A stretch of DNA of 64,000 nucleotides from Rubinisphaera margarita. Lineage in GTDB: Bacteria > Planctomycetota > Planctomycetia > Planctomycetales > Planctomycetaceae. The stretch's first letter is position 1. Each line of letters opens with the position of its first letter. The notes beneath the pieces are model-generated. The model was not told the DNA's origin. It made no database searches and saw only the letters and a program-made list of their open reading frames with translations. The stretch spans positions 248,001 to 312,000 of the forward strand of contig NZ_JAKFGB010000022.1 in assembly GCF_022267515.1 (NCBI RefSeq), in the 5' to 3' direction. Positions 51,732 through 59,562 of this stretch are shown in pieces. The position numbers were made by a program, and so were the translations under genes.

Positions 51732-52460
51732 ATGCCCGAAGATTTTTTGACCGCTCCGGAATTCCTCAAGCCTTTTCCAGATCCTGAGAATGTATTCCTG
51801 CGAGACGTGGAGCAGCATCATCGATATCTCTTACCTCTGGCAACACTGGATCTCTCAGCAGTCTCACCATACCTCGAAGGTACGATTCATTTCATTCAGC
51901 CAGTTGAACCTTATAACGGCGTTGTTGGAGAGAGTGGAGAAGAATACTTCAATCATTTCTGTCGGCCGAACTGGGTCGGATTTCAGTACGTCGAGGGGAA
52001 ATGCGAGCTGCTCTGTGATTTCAAGTTTTTTGAAATGGCACAACTCGAATCCACGACTTCGCGCTCGCCGCGGGAGCAGAAAGCATTCGAGCAATTGCAG
52101 GACCACTACAACGGGATCCATTCCGAATACCGTAATTCAAAGGATCGCTTCCGATCCTATGGGGCTCTGTATCATCCCAGCCTGAATCCACCATTTGAAC
52201 GTTCGGAACGTTTGGAGCTGTTGACACTTCTGGGTGGGGAGAGTGAATCCTTTAGCTGCAATTGGGCGGCTCTTGAGGACATGCCTCTGGTTCGCCATTC
52301 CCCCGAACACTCGGTTCCGATTCTACCCGATGGTCGCGAGTTCATCTTCATAGGAGAGTTGAGCACAATGCACTATATTTGGGACGCCCCAGACTGCCAA
52401 CTGCTGCTTTTCTACGACTCGCTCACTCGCATTGCATTGACGACCTTTGACTGGAGTTGA
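51732..52460 (+). CDS. Orphan protein of unknown function, DUF1963-like end
   Basis: 242 aa. Acidic/aromatic, no signal peptide or membrane helices. The C-terminal part (FSCNWAALEDMPLVRHSPEH, DGREFIFIGELSTMHY, DCQLLLFYDSLTRIALTTFD) has the strand pattern of the YwqG/DUF1963 family, whose members are cytoplasmic and of unknown role; the match is weak. It lies in the segment between the two copies of the 121-base direct repeat. Start ATG at 51732, no clear Shine-Dalgarno. Confidence 0.6.
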   Translation: MPEDFLTAPEFLKPFPDPENVFLRDVEQHHRYLLPLATLDLSAVSPYLEGTIHFIQPVEPYNGVVGESGEEYFNHFCRPNWVGFQYVEGKCELLCDFKFFEMAQLESTTSRSPREQKAFEQLQDHYNGIHSEYRNSKDRFRSYGALYHPSLNPPFERSERLELLTLLGGESESFSCNWAALEDMPLVRHSPEHSVPILPDGREFIFIGELSTMHYIWDAPDCQLLLFYDSLTRIALTTFDWS

Positions 52461-52581
52461 CTCGATCACTCATTGCTGGGGAACGGCTTTCCCCGGCTAA
52501 ATCGGGCAGGCTCCCGCCTGCCTTCCCCGAACTCCAGAGTCTAGGATGGTGAAAAGGCTAAACACCGTATCTCGCTCCGCC

Positions 52582-52716
52582 GGGTGCCACTGGCATTCCC
52601 CCCGCTTTTCGTCCAAGTTTGTGCGCCCCTGATAGTTCGACGTCCACTGGCAGAGCCAGTGGCACACGAAGGATGGCATTTGTGGATGTTTCGGGGTGGC
52701 ACTGGCTTTGCCAGTG
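52582..52716. repeat. Degenerate copies of repeat A
   Basis: In the 373-base gap 52461-52833. GGGTGCCACTGGC opens at 52582, and CCACTGGCAGAGCCAGTGGC lies at about 52644-52663. GGGTGGCACTGGCTTTGCC (52694-52712) followed by AGTG is a second short palindrome. No gene in this gap other than the phosphatase leader. Confidence 0.7.
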
Positions 52717-52833
52717 CTCGTTGATCAATTGAAGGCTGTGATCCGAGATCCGCAGGGGGCGCGGCGAGAGCCTGTCAACATCCGCGCACCAGAGTTAGAA
52801 TCGCGTGAGATCCCCTAATGAGGAGAACTCACC

Positions 52834-53535
52834 CTGCATCGCGATCTCCTCTACGGAACCCTGTTCTCGCTGCTCGCGATCGGAACCGCTTTCCTGGCTT
52901 CGCGGGGTGGGTGGTACGTCGTCCTTGTATGGCCTGCGATTTCTTTCAGCACCGTGGCCGTCGCCTATCTGAGCGGCAACGCAGCTGTGTTCGGGAAACG
53001 AAGCGACGGATCGCGGCACTGGGCGTCGACCATGCTTCTCTTGCCCTATCTTCTGTTCGCACACGCGGTCTGGGCCGCCCAGGTGGCGCTTTCCAGCGAA
53101 GCTGCAGCGAACAACGTCGATCCGGCTCTGATCATCTCTCGCCGTCTGCGGGGAAACGAATACCCCGACGATGTTGGCCTCATCTGCGATCTGACGTGCG
53201 AACTGTCCGACCCTCGCTTGGTCCGCTCACGATCGACCTATCGCTGCCATCCGATCCTCGACGCAGGAACGGTTTCCGCGGCCGAGCTGATCGCCTTCGC
53301 AAAAACAGTTCCCCCCACGGACCAGGGTGCCGTACTTATTCATTGCGCCAACGGGCACGGTCGAACGGGAATGTTCGCCGCCATCTGGCTGATCGTCCAC
53401 GGCTACGCCCCATCGGCTGAGGAGGCCATCGCTTTGCTCAAGACGGCCCGCCCCGGCGTCCGCCTGCGGCCGAGGCAATTTAAAGTCGTGGCGGAAGCAG
53501 GTGAGATTCTCTGCGAAAATGAAAACCAGCCGTAG
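52834..53535 (+). CDS. Membrane-anchored dual-specificity/tyrosine phosphatase-like protein
   Basis: 233 aa. No ATG or TTG precedes the conserved sequence after the upstream stop; CTG at 52834 has AGGAG eight bases before it, so translation probably starts there (LHRDLLYGTLFSLLAIG). The GTG at 52954 would delete the first membrane helix. Two or three helices fill residues 5-85. The catalytic loop HCANGHGRTG near Cys171/Arg177 is the CX5R signature of DSP/PTP phosphatases (phosphate removal from Ser/Thr/Tyr). It may dephosphorylate targets of the kinases nearby, speculative. The TAG stop (53533-53535) lies inside a repeat-B arm. Confidence 0.8.
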   Translation: MHRDLLYGTLFSLLAIGTAFLASRGGWYVVLVWPAISFSTVAVAYLSGNAAVFGKRSDGSRHWASTMLLLPYLLFAHAVWAAQVALSSEAAANNVDPALIISRRLRGNEYPDDVGLICDLTCELSDPRLVRSRSTYRCHPILDAGTVSAAELIAFAKTVPPTDQGAVLIHCANGHGRTGMFAAIWLIVHGYAPSAEEAIALLKTARPGVRLRPRQFKVVAEAGEILCENENQP

Positions 53536-53602
53536 GTCAGGCACCGCCTGTCGCCAAGTGGTCGTCGCTCGAAGCAACCGTGCCAGGCAGTGCCTGACCT
53601 AC
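53532..53602. repeat. Palindromic repeat B, copy 4, shared by two gene ends
   Basis: 71 bases. Left arm GTAGGTCAGGCACCGCCTG (53532-53550) and right arm CAGGCAGTGCCTGACCTAC (53584-53602) match as 19-base inverted repeats with one mismatch. The left TAG stops the + strand phosphatase; the right CTA, read as TAG on the - strand, stops the GH62 gene. Convergent genes both end in one palindrome. Confidence 0.9.
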
Positions 53603-54681
53603 TTTTCCGAGACAGACGTTGCTGGCGTAAGCAGACCGATTCGCCATCGCAGCTCACCGTAGTTCCTGCCCGCCTTGTCTTTCTCCAGCAGTCCCTGAAA
53701 GACGAATCGCAGATTCTCGGGGTCGACGAGCAGTTGCTGATTGTTGCTGGCGCGGATCAGTTCGCCGTGGCTGATGTTGTCGGTCCAGGGCGGGACGTCG
53801 GGAGCCGGGGTGATGTTGCGGTTGCTGGCGAAGGGGTGGTCCCGCGTGACGGCGAGTGGCTGCCATGTGCCGTCGAGCCGGTCGGCGATGTAGGCTTTGA
53901 AGTACCGCTGCCCCTTCTCTTCGATCACTGTCAGATACTTGTCGAGCCCCTTGAGGCGATAGGTGTGGCTCGCTTCGAAGAATTCGCCTCGCAGCGCCAG
54001 TTCACAATGGCTGAAGCCGTGCGGGAAGTCTTCGAGCCGTGTCCATAACCGCCACAGGCGACCGTCGAGGCTCGTGATAAACAGATACGCCCGCTCGTCG
54101 TCGCAGATAATCCAGTAGTCGAGGCCGCCAACTTTGCGCGGATCGTCCGCGCCACCATCGAGCATCGGCTGAGCCGGAGTCCACGACTGGGGATTGCTGA
54201 TTTCTTTCGTCGTCGAATACGCGACCCACATCTTATTCGCGTTCGGCATCCCGGCCTGATAGACCAGATACCAGCACTCGTGCGGCTCAAAGTAGAAGAC
54301 CTGCGGAGCCCCGAAGTACTTGCTTTCACTGACCGGCAGCAGCGTCCGCTTCGACGCGTTCGCCTCCTCCCAGTTCGCGAACGAGCAATACTCAATCGCC
54401 GTCCGCCCGGGCAGTTTGACCGTCATAAAGACATGCCAGCGGCCGTCGTGAAACACGATCGTGGGATCCTTCTGCGCCCGACTCGGCTCCACGTCGCGAA
54501 CTTCGGGGGCGATCAGCGGGGCACTGTATTCCCATTGAGCCGGCAGAGTGAACTCCGCGGCAGCCTCGTCGCGCGTCTGCCCCGCAACGGTCCCGGCGAG
54601 TTGTGTCAACATGATGACCAGACAGGCACTCCACCACCGTAGACTTCGCATCTTTCTGACTCCCCTGTTCAACATGGTCAC
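53599..54681 (-). CDS. GH62 alpha-L-arabinofuranosidase-like enzyme
   Basis: 360 aa. Signal peptide (about 15-35, ending TVAGQ). Five-bladed propeller of the GH62 type: Asp72 in KDPTIVFHDGRWHVF (base), GLDYWIICDD with Asp188 (pKa modulator), and Glu236 in FFEASHTY (acid). GH62 enzymes release arabinose side chains from arabinoxylan. The SP suggests export, and the next gene upstream on this strand is an esterase-like protein, so plant polysaccharide use is plausible. The stop TAG is part of repeat B. A truncated duplicate of its 3' end sits at 51387-51507. Confidence 0.85.
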   Translation of the reverse strand: MTMLNRGVRKMRSLRWWSACLVIMLTQLAGTVAGQTRDEAAAEFTLPAQWEYSAPLIAPEVRDVEPSRAQKDPTIVFHDGRWHVFMTVKLPGRTAIEYCSFANWEEANASKRTLLPVSESKYFGAPQVFYFEPHECWYLVYQAGMPNANKMWVAYSTTKEISNPQSWTPAQPMLDGGADDPRKVGGLDYWIICDDERAYLFITSLDGRLWRLWTRLEDFPHGFSHCELALRGEFFEASHTYRLKGLDKYLTVIEEKGQRYFKAYIADRLDGTWQPLAVTRDHPFASNRNITPAPDVPPWTDNISHGELIRASNNQQLLVDPENLRFVFQGLLEKDKAGRNYGELRWRIGLLTPATSVSEK

Positions 54682-54781
54682 TCCTGTGGTGTGCTGGCTT
54701 GGAACCTGGGATGTATGACTCCAAGGGTTTCAACCAGATGATGCAATAGACTGGCCATTTCTCGTAACGAGGCGGATCATG

Positions 54782-54938
54782 TCCCTTCGCCCCCTTCAGG
54801 GGGAGAAGGTGCCCGAAGGGCGGATGAGGGGGCGATCAACCAGCGATGTTCAATACAAATGAGAAGCAGCGGCCCGTGAAGCAGGTCACCCGCATTTCCC
54901 CCTCACCTTAACCCTCTCCCCCAGGATGGCGAGGGAAC
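54782..54938. repeat. Inverted GGGAGAAGG-type repeat in the GH62-esterase gap
   Basis: In the 358-base gap 54682-55039. One arm is GGGGGAGAAGGTGCCCGAAG followed by GGCGGATGAGGGGG (about 54799-54832). The other is CCCCCTCACCTTAACCCTC followed by TCCCCC (54898-54922). The arms match each other's reverse complement imperfectly. Segments of this form are common in bacterial intergenic DNA, including planctomycetes (recollection). No gene seen. Confidence 0.55.
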
Positions 54939-54989
54939 TCCGAATTCCTGACATTCTCCGATCATTGAACCAGCAGGTCCGTCGTCACC

Positions 54990-55024
54990 TTTGAGATCGC
55001 ACTGCCGGGCAGGCCAGCAGTGGC
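54990..55024 (-). repeat. Dispersed palindromic repeat C, copy 2
   Basis: Read on the - strand it matches 29460-29494 (GCCACTGCTGGC, TGCCC, GCAGTGCGATCTCAAA) with two differences. It lies just past the stop of the esterase-like gene, whose end is at 55040. Confidence 0.6.
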
Positions 55025-55039
55025 CCCCGACGCTCTGTC

Positions 55040-55879
55040 TTACTCGGATGCGTCCTCTGCTAACGGCGTCTTTCCGGCGGAGACGTCGAGGAGGAACTGG
55101 GCGAAGTCCTTCTGTTTCTGCTCGTCTTTTCCGAAGGAGCCGTGGGTGCCCGGGTATTCCCGGTAGATGATCTCGCTGGCCGGCTGTCTGGCGTATTTGA
55201 TCATCATCGAGACAAACAGTTCGTTCTCTTCCTGGCGGGAGGGATAGTCGTTGTCGCCGCACTGAATGAAGATCGGGAACGGCGTCTTTCGCACGTGGTA
55301 GAGCGGAGCGAACTCGTCGCAGAGGCCACAGCTCGCGGCAAGGCCCCGTTCCTTTCGCACGGTGAAGTGCGTGATCATGTGGCCGCTGATCGGCAGCAGT
55401 CCGGCAATGCGATCGACATCGACGCCGCGGGCATCGAGCCAGCTTTTGTCCATTGTGATCATCGCGGCCAGATAACTCCCGGCTGACATCCCGCCGACGA
55501 AAATCCGGTTCGGGTCGCCGCCGTATTGTTCGATGTTCTTGAACGTCCACGCCAGAGCATCGGCTGCGTCATTCAGATAGTCGGGGCACTGTGCCTTCGG
55601 ATTCAGTCGATAGGAGGGAGCCACCAGACAGACGCCCTGCTCCGTCAGATCCGGCCCGCCCCGCCGCCCACCCGTCAGTCCACCGCCGTGGAAGTAGACG
55701 AGCACCGGAAACTTCTCGGCTGTCTCGTCCGGCAGATGAATATCAAGCCGGCACTGCTCCTGCTGATACTCCGTGCCATTTTCAGGACCATAGTAGATCC
55801 CCTCATGCACTTCGCCCGCCGAACACGTCGTAGCAAACGCAACGGTCAGAAGCAGACAGAACAAAGCAGAACGTGTCAT
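55040..55879 (-). CDS. Secreted alpha/beta-hydrolase (esterase/lipase-like)
   Basis: 279 aa. Signal peptide to about residue 20 (TTCSAG). HGGG at 64-67 forms the oxyanion hole and GMSAG puts the nucleophile at Ser132; IQCGDND and GTHGSFG supply the Asp and His. This is the HSL/BD-FAE-like (acetyl-xylan or feruloyl esterase) pattern, small lipase-like esterases for acylated sugars. Beside the GH62 enzyme on the same strand (358 bases) it may strip acyl or feruloyl groups from xylan, inferred. The SASE tail (KTPLAEDASE) is unremarkable. Start ATG at 55879. Confidence 0.82.
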   Translation of the reverse strand: MTRSALFCLLLTVAFATTCSAGEVHEGIYYGPENGTEYQQEQCRLDIHLPDETAEKFPVLVYFHGGGLTGGRRGGPDLTEQGVCLVAPSYRLNPKAQCPDYLNDAADALAWTFKNIEQYGGDPNRIFVGGMSAGSYLAAMITMDKSWLDARGVDVDRIAGLLPISGHMITHFTVRKERGLAASCGLCDEFAPLYHVRKTPFPIFIQCGDNDYPSRQEENELFVSMMIKYARQPASEIIYREYPGTHGSFGKDEQKQKDFAQFLLDVSAGKTPLAEDASE

Positions 55880-56049
55880 CAGGAACTCGCTTTCGTCGGA
55901 ACACAGTCAGTCGGAATCATCAGCGTGAAACTCGTCTTCTCGATAACATTATCGTGTCCGGACACGCCGAAGGATGCAATTCTCTGGCAGATGTTGTTCA
56001 ATGTTCGGGAGTCTGACCACACTCACATCTAGCCGCCGGGAAGAGTCGC

Positions 56050-57303
56050 ATGAAATTCGTCACACCGTCGATCCTTTCACTCTTGCTCGGGTTCATCATT
56101 TCCTGCTCGTCCCTCTCAGCCGAGCCACTCTCCGTGCATGCCGACTTCGAAGGAGGCTCGGTTCATCTCCTCGAGATTGATCAGAACTCCCGCAGTCTCA
56201 CCTTCACGCCCGGCGGTGATCCTGCTCGCGGATGGCCCTGCTGGTGGTATTTTCGAATTGATGGTCTCACGCCCGGGGAACCGGTCACGCTGAAGCTTCG
56301 CGGGTCCACGGCGGCAGTCGAATCTCGTAAGCCGTTGTCGTCGGTCTGGGCGATGCCGAAGCAGGCGACGTTTTCGGTCGATGGCACCGAATGGCGGCAC
56401 ACGGAGCCGGGGCAGCGCGTCGAGGAGGCGATGGTCTATACGCTCGCCGTCGATGCGACTTCGGTGTACGTCGCCTGGGGTCCGCCATATACGCCGAGCA
56501 TGGCGGCTGAATTCGTGCGTTCAATCAGCGAGACATCGCCGCATGCCACGGCGACTGAGCTGTGCCGGTCGCGGGAAGGACGTGTTGTTCCGATGCTGCA
56601 CGTGAAGGAGGGGGATCGCCCCGACGAGGAACGGTTCGGCGTCTGGGTGCAGGCTCGGCAGCATGCCTGGGAAAGCGGTTCGAGCTGGGTCGCTCAGGGG
56701 TTCGGCGAGTGGCTGTTGAGTGAGGAACCGGACGCCGCGTGGCTGCGGCAGCATGCGGAGATCTTTCTGGTGCCGATTATGGACATCGACAACACGGCGA
56801 CCGGCAACGGCGGGAAGGATGCGTTGCCGCGGGATCACAACCGGGACTGGTCGGCCGAGCCGCACTGGAAGGAGATCATCGCGGCTCAACGGAAAGTCAG
56901 CGATCTGATTTCGGAAGACCGGATGGACGTCTTCCTCGACCTGCACAACCCCGCCCCGGGCGATCCGACGTTCTTCTACATTCTGCCGGAGGAGATGCTG
57001 AAAGAATCGACGGTCAAGCTGCGAGATCGATTCCTCGCACTCGCCTATCAGCGAATCAGCAAAGCCGAACCCCGCATTCCGATGAGCAGCAAACCGAAGA
57101 TCACAGGCACGAGCTATCACCCCCTCTGGCGACAGATCAGCACCAACTGGGTCAGCATGCACGGCAATCCCGACACCCTCAGCGTCTGCCTGGAAACCGG
57201 CTGGAACTTCACGAACAGCACAACCGAAGGCTACCGAGCCGTGGGAGCGGGCCTGGCAGCAACCGTGCGGGAATTTCTGGCGGAGCGGGCGCGGGAGGAG
57301 TAG
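56050..57303 (+). CDS. M14-type zinc carboxypeptidase-like protein
   Basis: 417 aa. Signal peptide (1-24, SLSAEP). Residues of roughly 28-160 form a beta-rich N-terminal domain as in cytosolic carboxypeptidase-like proteins. The M14 zinc ligands are His205 and Glu208 in RQHAWESGSS and His299 in LDLHN. RDHNRDW supplies the substrate-binding Asn-Arg. The C-terminal LETGWNFTNSTT probably holds the catalytic glutamate. M14 enzymes remove C-terminal residues of peptides or tails. It has the CCP-like order. Start ATG at 56050 with GGGAAGAG upstream. Confidence 0.85.
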   Translation: MKFVTPSILSLLLGFIISCSSLSAEPLSVHADFEGGSVHLLEIDQNSRSLTFTPGGDPARGWPCWWYFRIDGLTPGEPVTLKLRGSTAAVESRKPLSSVWAMPKQATFSVDGTEWRHTEPGQRVEEAMVYTLAVDATSVYVAWGPPYTPSMAAEFVRSISETSPHATATELCRSREGRVVPMLHVKEGDRPDEERFGVWVQARQHAWESGSSWVAQGFGEWLLSEEPDAAWLRQHAEIFLVPIMDIDNTATGNGGKDALPRDHNRDWSAEPHWKEIIAAQRKVSDLISEDRMDVFLDLHNPAPGDPTFFYILPEEMLKESTVKLRDRFLALAYQRISKAEPRIPMSSKPKITGTSYHPLWRQISTNWVSMHGNPDTLSVCLETGWNFTNSTTEGYRAVGAGLAATVREFLAERAREE

Positions 57304-57371
57304 TCTCGTGCGCCCACAGGTCCAGTGCTCCCTTAGGCCCGGCAGGTGGATCGCCAGCGTATCTGCTCACG

Positions 57372-57854
57372 TCATCCACACTGCCGCTGCACCCAGTCGA
57401 CCACATAGTCGGAATATGCATCCCAGATTTCAGGAAATCGGGTGACGTTGGGAATGTGGTTCACCTCGAGTAAATGCGGTTCGCCATCAGCCGTGATGAT
57501 GTAATCATTCGCGGCGATTTCGAGTCCGAGCCCTTTCGCGATGTTTCGCGTATCTTCAACGAGGCGGGGATCAGCCTGCATGAAGGATGCGGTTGGATGA
57601 TGAATCGACTTCAGCCATCCGTCGCCTTCGAGTTTGATCTGCCAATGTCGGTCACCAATCATGACGAGCCGGACCGCATCGCCCTCCAGATAATGCTCGA
57701 TGATCGACGGCTCGCTGGTCTGATAGCGGCCCGTAAACCGCGTTTTATTCTCGCCGCAGTGCCAGTCCCCCCACTTCGCCACGCGTTCAACATCTGTCTT
57801 GTATTCCGTGGACGCGGTGGCGAATCCCCGAGACGGCCCCCCATACGCGGTCAA
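57372..57854 (-). pseudogene. C-terminal half of an ATP-grasp ligase, 5' truncated
   Basis: 160 aa, with no ATG; the frame opens at a TTG (57854), preceded within 9 bases by a TGA. The sequence (TAYGGPSRGFAT, SIIEHYLEGDAVRLVMIGDR, the closing EVNHIPNVTRFPEIWDAYSD) fits the second half of a RimK-like ATP-grasp enzyme. The N-terminal half that binds ATP's adenine and first substrate is absent from the DNA upstream, where another gene starts after 139 bases. So this is probably a remnant rather than a functional enzyme. Confidence 0.65.
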
Positions 57855-57993
57855 CTGCAGTCACTGAGACGCTTCCGATTCAGGAGCGACAGTGACTCCT
57901 GGCGTTCAACCTGAGTCGTCCGCCGGTTCTGCCTTATCCTTCGCAGTTCATTCGAGTATGATTCGCCGGAGTCCCAAACCGGAGGACGAACGA

Positions 57994-58656
57994 ATGACGC
58001 TCGAACGATTCCATCTCTACCGCACGCTTGCGATGGTTCTGGCGGGAGGTGTAGGAGCGCTGGTCGGCGCCGTTCTGATGCAGCCTTTTCAACTTTCGCC
58101 GTCGCTGAGAAACACCGTCCTGTATTCCTGTGTGCTGGTCGGGCCGGCTCTGGTCTTCTTTCTGTTCCGTCGCGTCACGGTCACTTGCACCGAGTGCCAC
58201 ACCCCTCTGAGGATCACACGTCGGTTCGGTCTGGCGATCGGATACTGGTGCGATTCCTGCGAACGGGATCCTTCCGCCGAATCAGAAGAGCAGACGGAGC
58301 TGTTTTCGACGAGCATCTATGACTCGCCGCCCAATCCGAATCATCTACCGCAGACGGTTGCGAAGTTTGCCGCACTGCTGGGAATGGTGGTCTGCTACTG
58401 GTACTTCAATTCCTACGAGGTCCCGGTCGACGAAGGCGCCCTGGTGTGGATATGGCTGGTCATCATCGCGGCAGTCTGGGGAATCGCCTGGGGCATCACG
58501 CGCGAGCTGACCGCCCGGAAATGTCCGAAGTGTGGAGGAAAGCTGTTCTATCAGAAGCGAGGCTATCAGCAGAAGCTCGGCTTCCGCTGTCGTTCCTGCA
58601 AGCACTTCATTGATCTTCGAAGCGACTACGACCGGAATCCTTCCACGGCCCCGTAA
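57994..58656 (+). CDS. Membrane protein with two zinc ribbons, unknown function
   Basis: 220 aa from the ATG at 57994 (GGAGG eight bases upstream); a frame to 57892 exists but lacks support. Two helix pairs (about 10-30 and 35-55; later 125-145 and 155-175) alternate with CTECH...CDSC (residues of roughly 65-85) and CPKCGG...CRSC near 180-205, two zinc ribbons. No family recognised. It ends 2 bases before the convergent SUFU-like gene. Confidence 0.7.
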   Translation: MTLERFHLYRTLAMVLAGGVGALVGAVLMQPFQLSPSLRNTVLYSCVLVGPALVFFLFRRVTVTCTECHTPLRITRRFGLAIGYWCDSCERDPSAESEEQTELFSTSIYDSPPNPNHLPQTVAKFAALLGMVVCYWYFNSYEVPVDEGALVWIWLVIIAAVWGIAWGITRELTARKCPKCGGKLFYQKRGYQQKLGFRCRSCKHFIDLRSDYDRNPSTAP

Positions 58657-58658
58657 GC

Positions 58659-59387
58659 TCACCCCAATCCGAACCAGCGGCGTTTCTTCGCCACGTTCTT
58701 TCGTTTCGGATTCAGCACCGTGGCGGCCTGATTCTTCTCCAGCAGATCTTCGAGCGGCTCGGCTCCTTTCTGGAGCTTCAGGTCCATCTCTTCCCGATAG
58801 AGCGGCACGAGGTTAAAGAAGGAAATCGAGGTCTCATCGTCGGCTGTCATCTGGAAGAAGTCGGTGTCTTTCCAGTACGGCGGCGAGAGCATGACGCCGA
58901 TGAAGTTCGTGTCGGCGATCGGTTCGGCCGGGTCGCCGTTGGGAATCGTATGCCCCCAGCCGATCCAGGTGTTGTACTGGTGCGGCATGCGGCCGATCAT
59001 CTTCAGCCAGCGAAGAGGCCAGTAGTGATTTTCGTTGTCCCAGTCGGACTGTTTCATCGGCCACTTCGCCGGCAGGTTAATCATCAGCTCGACATGGCTC
59101 ATCGATTCGAGACCAGCCGGAACGTTCATCGGCTTGTCGCTCACGCCGCTCGTCACCAGCGTATGAAAGGGGCGATCGTCCGTCGGCGGAAATTGCAGGA
59201 CATCCAGATGAACGAGATCGGAGACGATCTCGTGGTAGACCATTTCGCACGCTCCGAGATGTTTCTCCAAATGAGCGGTGATGGCTTCCAGATGAACGCC
59301 CACGTTGTCGGGCGGATGGATGCCCGGTTCTGCAGCCTGGTGACGGTAGATTGGACTGCCGGATTCCGAACGTTCCTCATCGATCAT
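58659..59387 (-). CDS. Suppressor-of-fused-like protein
   Basis: 242 aa from the ATG at 59387, with GGGAG seven bases upstream; the open frame to 59765 overlaps the sulfatase gene and is rejected. Sequence SDLVHLDVLQFPPTDDRPFH, then TSGVSDKPMN, ELMINLPAKWP, and WLKMIGRMPHQYNTWIGWGH fits the bacterial SUFU (PF05076) domain. That domain is related to the eukaryotic hedgehog-pathway protein but in bacteria is often linked to toxin immunity or to unknown roles. A basic tail (KRKNVAKKRRWFGLG) ends it. It stands alone. Confidence 0.82.
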   Translation of the reverse strand: MIDEERSESGSPIYRHQAAEPGIHPPDNVGVHLEAITAHLEKHLGACEMVYHEIVSDLVHLDVLQFPPTDDRPFHTLVTSGVSDKPMNVPAGLESMSHVELMINLPAKWPMKQSDWDNENHYWPLRWLKMIGRMPHQYNTWIGWGHTIPNGDPAEPIADTNFIGVMLSPPYWKDTDFFQMTADDETSISFFNLVPLYREEMDLKLQKGAEPLEDLLEKNQAATVLNPKRKNVAKKRRWFGLG

Positions 59388-59562
59388 GGGGCTTCTCCCT
59401 CTGGACAGTGTCTGAACAAATGGAGTGTAACCCGCCTCGATACAGGAGGAAACATATGTCAGATCGCTTTCGCGATCAGAGCGCGTTATCGTGATTCGTC
59501 GATGCTGTTCAACAACCGATAACTTCTCGCCCCCATCGTGAGGCATTCCGGAGATCGACTCG

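Noticed and set aside
49752..53602. Repeats A/B as CRISPR repeats
   Set aside because: Spacing is irregular (hundreds of bases with genes between), the units are palindromic, and there is no spacer-length periodicity or cas gene.
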